Assembly (NCBI GenBank): GCA_965216905.1
Contig: OZ244213.1
Coordinates: 2,852,001 to 2,916,000, forward strand
DNA: 64,000 nt
From: G965216905 sp965216905
GTDB taxonomy: Bacteria; Actinomycetota; Acidimicrobiia; Spongiisociales; ZC4RG35
Reading direction: 5' to 3'
The notes below the pieces were generated by a model, which saw only the letters and a program-made list of their open reading frames with translations, did no database searches and was not told where the DNA came from. Position 1 is the stretch's first letter. The number at the start of each line of letters is the position of its first letter. The position numbers and the translations under genes are program-made. Shown here one piece after another: positions 59,086 through 64,000 of the stretch.

Positions 59086-60016
59086 TCGCCGCTCCCGGGT
59101 CGCATTTCTGGGCACGCCGGCGGCATCCGTACCGAGCCTGGAGGCGGCCGCCGATGCGTTCGATGTGGTGGGGGTGATCACCCAACCTCCCCGTCATCGC
59201 GGCAGGGGAGGGCAGGGGCGTTCCGTGACCCCGACGCCGGTTGCCGAGGCCGCCGACCGGCTCGGCATCCCGGTGGAGACACCGATCCGATCGGCCGACG
59301 TCGACCCGGCCCTCCGGTCGTTCCAGCCGATCGAACTGGGACTCCTGGTCGCCTACGGGCAGCTGATCCGCCCGGCCTCCCTGGAGGTTCCCCGGAGAGG
59401 GATCCTCAATCTGCACTTCTCCCTGCTGCCACGATGGAGAGGTGCGGCACCCGTTCACCGGGCGATCATGCACGGCGACCGGCGGACGGGCGTCACCGTC
59501 ATGCGGCTCGACGAGGGTCTCGACACCGGGCCCACCCTTTCGGCCTGGAGCACCGTGCTTCGACCGGACGACACGACCGGCGATGTGACGCACAGATTGG
59601 CCGTGGGCGGAGCAGGTGTGCTCATCGATACGGCGGCGCGGTACCTGGCCGGCTTGGTACGTCCGGTCGGGCAGCCGTCGATCGGCGCCACCCACGCCCC
59701 CAAGATCGAGTCGGATGAGCGGTGGGTGGACTGGTCGGATCCGAACCGCGTGATCCGTCGGCATGTGCACGGACTGAGCCCTCGTCCCGGAGCGACGGCA
59801 TCGCTGGAAGGTTCGACACTGAAGATCCTGCGTGTGCGGTGTATCGACGACCGTGGCGAGTCGGTCGGCCATGGACGATCCGAGGAGGGATGGCCGGTCG
59901 TGCAATGTGGAGATGGTGCCGTCCGGCTCGATGAGGTTCAACCGGCCGGCAAACGGGCCATGTCCGGTGCAGACTGGATCCGAGGACGTCGCGGGTCCCC
60001 GTTCCGGCTGGAATGA
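59078..60016 (+). CDS. fmt: Methionyl-tRNA formyltransferase
   Basis: Formylates initiator Met-tRNA with 10-formyl-THF. Protein of 312 residues: VAFLGTPAASVPSLEA, the catalytic region with NLHFSLLPRWRGAAPVHRAI (Asn and His) and LDEGLDTGP (Asp), and a C-terminal tRNA-binding domain (about 205-312). The GTG at 59078 overlaps def; the frame and position match the family start. Confidence 0.97.
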   Translation: MSDRRSRVAFLGTPAASVPSLEAAADAFDVVGVITQPPRHRGRGGQGRSVTPTPVAEAADRLGIPVETPIRSADVDPALRSFQPIELGLLVAYGQLIRPASLEVPRRGILNLHFSLLPRWRGAAPVHRAIMHGDRRTGVTVMRLDEGLDTGPTLSAWSTVLRPDDTTGDVTHRLAVGGAGVLIDTAARYLAGLVRPVGQPSIGATHAPKIESDERWVDWSDPNRVIRRHVHGLSPRPGATASLEGSTLKILRVRCIDDRGESVGHGRSEEGWPVVQCGDGAVRLDEVQPAGKRAMSGADWIRGRRGSPFRLE

Positions 60017-60048
60017 CCATCCCCGGCCGTCCGACCGTCAGGGTCGAA

Positions 60049-60054
60049 TACACT
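60049..60054 (+). promoter_or_regulatory. -10 box of a likely leaderless rpe promoter
   Basis: TACACT ends six bases before the GTG at 60061, with no Shine-Dalgarno site. Confidence 0.5.
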
Positions 60055-60060
60055 CGCCGG

Positions 60061-60720
60061 GTGACCGTGAAGATCGCTCCATCATTGCTGGCGGCCGACT
60101 TTGCGAACCTCGCCGATGAGGTCGCGGCGGTGGCCGGCGACGCCGATCTGTTGCATCTGGACGTCATGGACGGTCACTTCGTTCCCAACCTGACGTTCGG
60201 GATGCCGGTCATTGCGTCGCTCCGAGCCGTCAGTGACCTCCGGTTCGATTGCCACATCATGACGAACAACCCGACCGACCACCTGGAGGGATTCGCCCGG
60301 GCCGGAGGGGATGTGATCACGGTTCACATCGAAGCGGTCCCCGACCCCGAACCGACCTTCTCCCTGGCGGAGCGTCTCGGCGTCGAGGTCGGCCTCGTCA
60401 TCTCCCCGCCGACCCCCTTCGAGGCGGTGGAGCCGTTCGTCGAGCGTTGCCGCATGCTCGTCGTGATGTCCGTCCATCCCGGGTTCGGAGGGCAGTCATT
60501 CATGCCATCGGTGCTTCCCAAGGTCGAGCAGGCCAGAAAATGGGTTGATTCGCGTGGACTCGACACCGATATCGAAATCGATGGAGGAATCACCCCTGAG
60601 ACGGCGCGTGTCGCATTCGAGGCGGGAGCCAACGTGCTCGTGGCCGGCACCTCCGTCTTCGGCGCGCCAGATCGGGGGGCGGCCATCCGCGCCCTCCGCG
60701 ATGCGGTGCAGGAGCGGTGA
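60061..60720 (+). CDS. rpe: Ribulose-phosphate 3-epimerase
   Basis: Pentose phosphate pathway epimerase, 219 residues, TIM barrel. KIAPSLLAADFANLADEV start, HLDVMDGHFVPNLTFG with metal-site Asp, HIEAVPDPE region, MSVHPGFGGQSFMPSVLPKV, and the EIDGGITPETA and AGTSVFG phosphate site. GTG at 60061 was chosen from the -10 box six bases upstream; an ATG at 60013 lies 16 codons earlier and GTG 60067 two codons later. Ru5P is the link to ribD downstream. Confidence 0.96.
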   Translation: MTVKIAPSLLAADFANLADEVAAVAGDADLLHLDVMDGHFVPNLTFGMPVIASLRAVSDLRFDCHIMTNNPTDHLEGFARAGGDVITVHIEAVPDPEPTFSLAERLGVEVGLVISPPTPFEAVEPFVERCRMLVVMSVHPGFGGQSFMPSVLPKVEQARKWVDSRGLDTDIEIDGGITPETARVAFEAGANVLVAGTSVFGAPDRGAAIRALRDAVQER

Positions 60721-60777
60721 GGCCGTGCGATCGGGCAATCCCGGTATCGGGGCCACGGCATCGAGGTGGGTGTCGCA

Positions 60778-61707
60778 GTGAGTGACAAGATCCTCGTGGT
60801 CGACGATGACATCGACATCGTCCGAGTCATCCAGGTGAACCTGGAACTGGAGGGCTTCGACGTGACCACCGCCCACGATGGTCAGGAGGCGCTCGACAAG
60901 GCGTTCGAGGAGCCGCCGGACCTCGTGTTGTTGGACATCATGATGCCGCGCATGGACGGCATGACCGCCCTCCAACGCATGCGGGGCCATCCGGCCCTCG
61001 CATCGACGTCCATCGTGTTGCTCACCGCTCGCGGGCTGACCGAGGACCGGGTTCGCGGGCTGGAAACCGGGGCGGATGACTACATCACCAAGCCGTTCGA
61101 CGTCGTCGAGATGGTTGCCCGGGTGAAAGCGGTCCTTCGTCGGACCAAATCGGCCCGGGACACCTCTCCGCTCACGGGTCTCCCCGGCAACTTCCGGATC
61201 GGTTCGGAGATCGAGAGTCGGATCGAGGAGAGCCAGGCCTTCGCCCTCGTCTACTGCGACCTCGACAACTTCAAGGCGTTCAATGACCACTACGGCTTCA
61301 TGCGCGGCGACCAGGTGATCCGCTTCTGTGCGGATGTGCTCCAGAAGGCCACCGACGACGTCGGGGACCCGGATGCCTTCGTCGGTCACATCGGCGGCGA
61401 TGACTTCGTGGTCCTGGTCGGCACCGAGCAAGCCGAACCATTTTGCAAAGCCGTGATCGATCGGTTCGACGATGGCATCCTCGAGTTCTATGACACGGCC
61501 GATGCATTGCGCGGATACATCGAGGTGGTCGATCGCCGCGGCGAGCGGTTCGCCTTCCCGATCGCCTCGATCTCCATGGGCGTCGTCTCGACCGCCCATC
61601 GTCCGATCGCCTCCCAATGGGAAGCCTCCGCCATCGCGGTGGAGATGAAGGAGTTCGCCAAGAAGCAGCACGGTTCTTCCTTCCGCATCGATCGCCGCAC
61701 GACCTGA
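60778..61707 (+). CDS. Response regulator with GGDEF-type output domain
   Basis: Protein of 309 residues: receiver domain (1-125) with acidic pocket VVDDD, phospho-acceptor Asp in LLDIMMPRMDG, conserved Thr in LLTARG and Lys in YITKPF; then a diguanylate cyclase-type domain (about 130-305) with the DLDNFKAFND motif and HIGGDDFVVL as the GGDEF signature. The RxxD inhibitory site before GGDDF is absent. It probably makes cyclic di-GMP or acts as a receptor, under an unknown kinase (none adjacent). GTG at 60778 (GAGGTG eight bases upstream) was preferred over GTG 60766. Confidence 0.92.
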   Translation: MSDKILVVDDDIDIVRVIQVNLELEGFDVTTAHDGQEALDKAFEEPPDLVLLDIMMPRMDGMTALQRMRGHPALASTSIVLLTARGLTEDRVRGLETGADDYITKPFDVVEMVARVKAVLRRTKSARDTSPLTGLPGNFRIGSEIESRIEESQAFALVYCDLDNFKAFNDHYGFMRGDQVIRFCADVLQKATDDVGDPDAFVGHIGGDDFVVLVGTEQAEPFCKAVIDRFDDGILEFYDTADALRGYIEVVDRRGERFAFPIASISMGVVSTAHRPIASQWEASAIAVEMKEFAKKQHGSSFRIDRRTT

Positions 61708-61710
61708 CTC

Positions 61711-62832
61711 ATGGCCCTGGGAGAGCCGGCCAAGCGGCGGGCGATGCGTGCAGCCCTCGAAGCGGCGGTCCTCCACCGACCCCACCCGAATCCGCGCGTC
61801 GGTGCGGTGGTGTTCGACGCCGAGGATCGGCAGATCTCGGTGGGCGCCCATGTCGAGTCGGGACGTCCTCATGCGGAGGCGATCGCCATCGAGGCGGCAG
61901 GCGAACGGGCAGTGGGCGGAACGCTGGTCGTCACGCTCGAGCCACACGATCATCAGGGCCGGACTCCTCCCTGTACCGAGGCCGTGATCCGGTCGGGAAT
62001 CAGCCGGGTCGTGGTCGGGGCGATCGATCCCGACCAACGGGTCCGTGGTCGAGGGATCGCCCGGCTCCGTTCGGCGGGGATCGATGTCGAGTTCGGTGTC
62101 CTCTCCGACGAGGTCGAGGCGGCGGATCCCGGATACTTCCATCACCGGCGGACCGGACGAGCCCGGGTCACGCTCAAGTCGGCGTCGACCCTGGACGGTC
62201 AGACTGCCGCCATCGACGCCACGTCGCAGTGGATCACCGGTACCGAGGCTCGCGCCGATGCTCACCTCCTGAGGGCCGAACACGACGCGGTCATGGTGGG
62301 CGCCGGAACGGTGCTGGCCGACGACCCGGCATTGACCGTTCGGGTCGGAGACCCCGTTCGACAGCCGCGTCCCGTCGTCATCGCCGGAACCCGGCCGCTG
62401 CCGGCGGGTGCCACGCTGTGGACGAGATCCCCCCTCGTTGCGTCGGCGGTTCCACTGCCGGGAGTCCAGCATCAGATCGTGGCCCCGGGCCGGTCGGGCC
62501 GGGTGGATCTGGTCGAGGTCCTTCGCCGCCTGCCCGAACACGGAATCCTCGACGTGTTGGCCGAAGGTGGGGCGGGTCTGGCGGCCGGGCTGTGGGACGC
62601 CGACGTCGTCGACGCCGGCGTGACCTACCTGGCCGCCAAGCTGGCGGGTGGAGTCGGTCGCTCCGTGTTCGATCGTCCATTTCCGACCCTCGCCGAGTCC
62701 CGTCCCATCACCATCGATTCGGTGGTGGCGGTGGGGGATGACCTCAGGGTGGACTGGAGGCCGTCCCGCCCGGCCGAATCGGAGCTTTTCGGCGGCCCGG
62801 AAAGGTCCGACGATCAGGGGTCGCGCCGCTAG
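61711..62832 (+). CDS. ribD: Bifunctional riboflavin deaminase/reductase RibD with altered zinc ligand
   Basis: Second and third steps of riboflavin synthesis. Protein of 373 residues: deaminase domain (1-145) with PHPNPRVGAVV, His54-Ala-Glu56, and LEPHDHQGRTPPC; reductase domain (about 150-373) with LKSASTLDGQTA, GAGTVLADDP and VLAEGGAGLAAGL. The zinc ligands should be His54, Cys79 and Cys88 (spacing identical to the E. coli enzyme), but residue 79 is His (CAC). The start ATG is four bases after the upstream stop. The rest of the rib genes are not adjacent. Confidence 0.93.
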   Translation: MALGEPAKRRAMRAALEAAVLHRPHPNPRVGAVVFDAEDRQISVGAHVESGRPHAEAIAIEAAGERAVGGTLVVTLEPHDHQGRTPPCTEAVIRSGISRVVVGAIDPDQRVRGRGIARLRSAGIDVEFGVLSDEVEAADPGYFHHRRTGRARVTLKSASTLDGQTAAIDATSQWITGTEARADAHLLRAEHDAVMVGAGTVLADDPALTVRVGDPVRQPRPVVIAGTRPLPAGATLWTRSPLVASAVPLPGVQHQIVAPGRSGRVDLVEVLRRLPEHGILDVLAEGGAGLAAGLWDADVVDAGVTYLAAKLAGGVGRSVFDRPFPTLAESRPITIDSVVAVGDDLRVDWRPSRPAESELFGGPERSDDQGSRR

Positions 62833-62900
62833 CGAGCCAACGGTTGTCGTCGCCCCACTCGCTAGTGTCTCACCGACCCGAACACCGAGTGGAGGCACCC

Positions 62901-64000
62901 ATGCCCGAGCGCACGTGCGACGTCGATGGCGACGAGCGCTCCTTCGGCCCCGTCGATGACATCGGTGACGACTTCTATCGGGCGGTGAACCGCCGTTGGC
63001 TCCAGAACCACCCGGTCCCGCCCCAGTACGGCTCGTGGGGGGCATTTCGCGAGGTCCACGTCCGCAACGAAGCCTTGCTGCGACAACTGCTGGACGAGGC
63101 CGCCTCGAACGCCGGGTCTCCGGGAACCGCGGAGCGCATGGCGGGCGACTACTGGGCGGCGGCCCTCGACGAGGCTGCCATCGAGGCCGCCGGGATCGAT
63201 CCGATCGCCGAGCTGCTCGACCTCATCGATCGCGTCACCGATGTTGCGTCGGCGGTGTCGACGGCGGCCGTGTTGCGGCGCCGCGGCGTGGGAATGCTCG
63301 TCGGGTCGTACGTTTCCCCAGACTTCGACGACAGCAGTCGCTACCTGCTCTACGTTCTCCAGGGTGGCCTCGGCCTCCCCGAGCGGGATTACTACTACCG
63401 CGACGACGACCATTCGGTGGGACTGAGAACCGCCTACCGGGAGCACATTGCGAACGTGCTCGACTTGACCGGTCGTGACACCGATCCGACCTCGGCCGCC
63501 GCGGCGATCGTCGACCTGGAAGTGGCGCTCGCCGAACGTTCGTTCACCCCCACCCAGCTTCGGGACACCGACCTCACGACGAACAAGGTCGATCGGGCCG
63601 CCTTCGATGACTTCGCCGGCCTCGACCTCGGCGCCTACCTCGAGCACGCCACCGGACGGGTGCCCGAGGTCGTCAACCTCGACAACCCCGAGTTCTTCAC
63701 CCATCTCGGAAACACCCTCGCCGCCGTGGATCCCGCCACCCTGCGCTCCTACCTCCGGTGGCACCTCGTCCGAGCGGCGGCACCGTCACTGAGCCGCAGC
63801 TTCGTCGAGGCCGGCTTCGACTTCTACGGTCGCCGCCTCGGTGGTCAAAGAGAGCTCAGACCACGTTGGCAGCGGGCCCTGGCGGCCGCCTCGGCGGACA
63901 TCGGCGAGCAGGTGTCGAAGCTGTACGTGGCCGCCGCCTTCAGCCCCGCCGCCAAGGAACGGTGTGAGGCGCTGGTCGAGCGCCTCATCACGGCCATGGG
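62901..64000 (+). CDS. M13-family metallopeptidase (PepO/neprilysin type), N-terminal part
   Basis: The gene runs off the right edge after 366 codons. The start DDFYRAVNRRWLQNHPVPPQ and the segments QGGLGLPERDYYYRDDD and ERSFTPTQLRD are hallmarks of the M13 N-terminal domain; the catalytic HExxH and ExxxD motifs lie beyond the window. There is no signal peptide, so a cytoplasmic enzyme is likely. ATG at 62901 has GGAGG five bases upstream. Codons stay open to the last base. Confidence 0.92.
   Translation, partial: MPERTCDVDGDERSFGPVDDIGDDFYRAVNRRWLQNHPVPPQYGSWGAFREVHVRNEALLRQLLDEAASNAGSPGTAERMAGDYWAAALDEAAIEAAGIDPIAELLDLIDRVTDVASAVSTAAVLRRRGVGMLVGSYVSPDFDDSSRYLLYVLQGGLGLPERDYYYRDDDHSVGLRTAYREHIANVLDLTGRDTDPTSAAAAIVDLEVALAERSFTPTQLRDTDLTTNKVDRAAFDDFAGLDLGAYLEHATGRVPEVVNLDNPEFFTHLGNTLAAVDPATLRSYLRWHLVRAAAPSLSRSFVEAGFDFYGRRLGGQRELRPRWQRALAAASADIGEQVSKLYVAAAFSPAAKERCEALVERLITAM

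Noticed and set aside
1..64000. tRNA or rRNA genes
   Set aside because: Scanning the intergenic gaps by eye for T-loop-like GTTCGANTC and matching acceptor stems gave none; the gaps are also too short for most.

Overview
This is high-GC, nearly gap-free chromosomal DNA from an actinobacterium. The best guess is class Acidimicrobiia (Ilumatobacter-like), inferred from gene content rather than any search. Support comes from an actinobacterial integration host factor (mihF), a complete roadblock/DUF742/GTPase 'conservon' operon, a mycobacterial-type PyrR leader element, S-layer-like repeats of the GCNPPDNDEFCP kind, the lspA-rluD-dnaE order, and the hisS-aspS-alaS-ruvX-mltG-aroE-aroC-aroB-efp-nusB-pyr-mihF-gmk-rpoZ-coaBC-metK-priA-def-fmt order. 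A queuosine pair (queA-tgt), which mycobacteria lack, argues for a deeper actinobacterial branch. I see no prophage, insertion sequence, CRISPR array, tRNA or rRNA.

Layout. 1-3059: ileS N-terminus (minus), then TraR/DksA zinc finger, lspA, rluD and a rhomboid protease. 3165-6716: dnaE. 6753-7775 (minus): a class V aminotransferase, divergent from ruvC-ruvA-ruvB (7917-10005). 10006-12512: an insertion into the usual ruvCAB-queA-tgt-yajC-secDF block, made of a 16-bp minisatellite and a secreted 5'-nucleotidase with S-layer-like repeats. 12516-20250: queA, tgt, yajC, secD, secF, apt, relA/spoT. 20361-24198: conservon cvnABCD. 24343-26498: VOC protein and coiled-coil protein (minus), metallo-beta-lactamase-fold hydrolase. 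26607-31092: hisS, aspS, rarA. 31124-32428: sugar-dehydrogenase-like lipoprotein. 32462-32686 (minus): small membrane protein. 32806-37880: alaS, ruvX, mltG, aroE. 38125-40539: DUF4388 protein and prepilin-type peptidase. 40692-43904: aroC, aroB, efp, nusB. 44023-52962: PyrR-controlled pyrimidine operon pyrR-pyrB-pyrC-carA-carB-pyrD-pyrF. 53082-60720: mihF, gmk, rpoZ, coaBC, metK, degenerate priA, def, fmt, rpe. 60778-64000: GGDEF response regulator, ribD, M13 peptidase (cut by the window end).

How it works together. Most genes are translation, replication/repair, protein export and precursor synthesis: UMP from bicarbonate and glutamine is nearly complete in one operon, while chorismate, CoA and SAM steps sit nearby. 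Genes are packed with many 4-base start/stop overlaps (ATGA or GTGA), implying translational coupling. At least eleven genes have a TANNNT -10 box ending only 6-10 bases before the start codon, which points to widespread leaderless transcription.

Most interesting points: (i) the pyr leader, where a canonical PyrR hairpin hides the ribosome site of a 22-codon leader ORF that is stop/start coupled to pyrR; (ii) queA, whose best start by promoter spacing and family length is an ATC codon; (iii) two different tandem repeats side by side at the surface-nucleotidase insertion; (iv) RibD with His in place of a zinc-ligand Cys; (v) PriA without ATPase motifs; (vi) AspRS with non-discriminating signature residues; (vii) class 1B-like PyrD without pyrK beside it.
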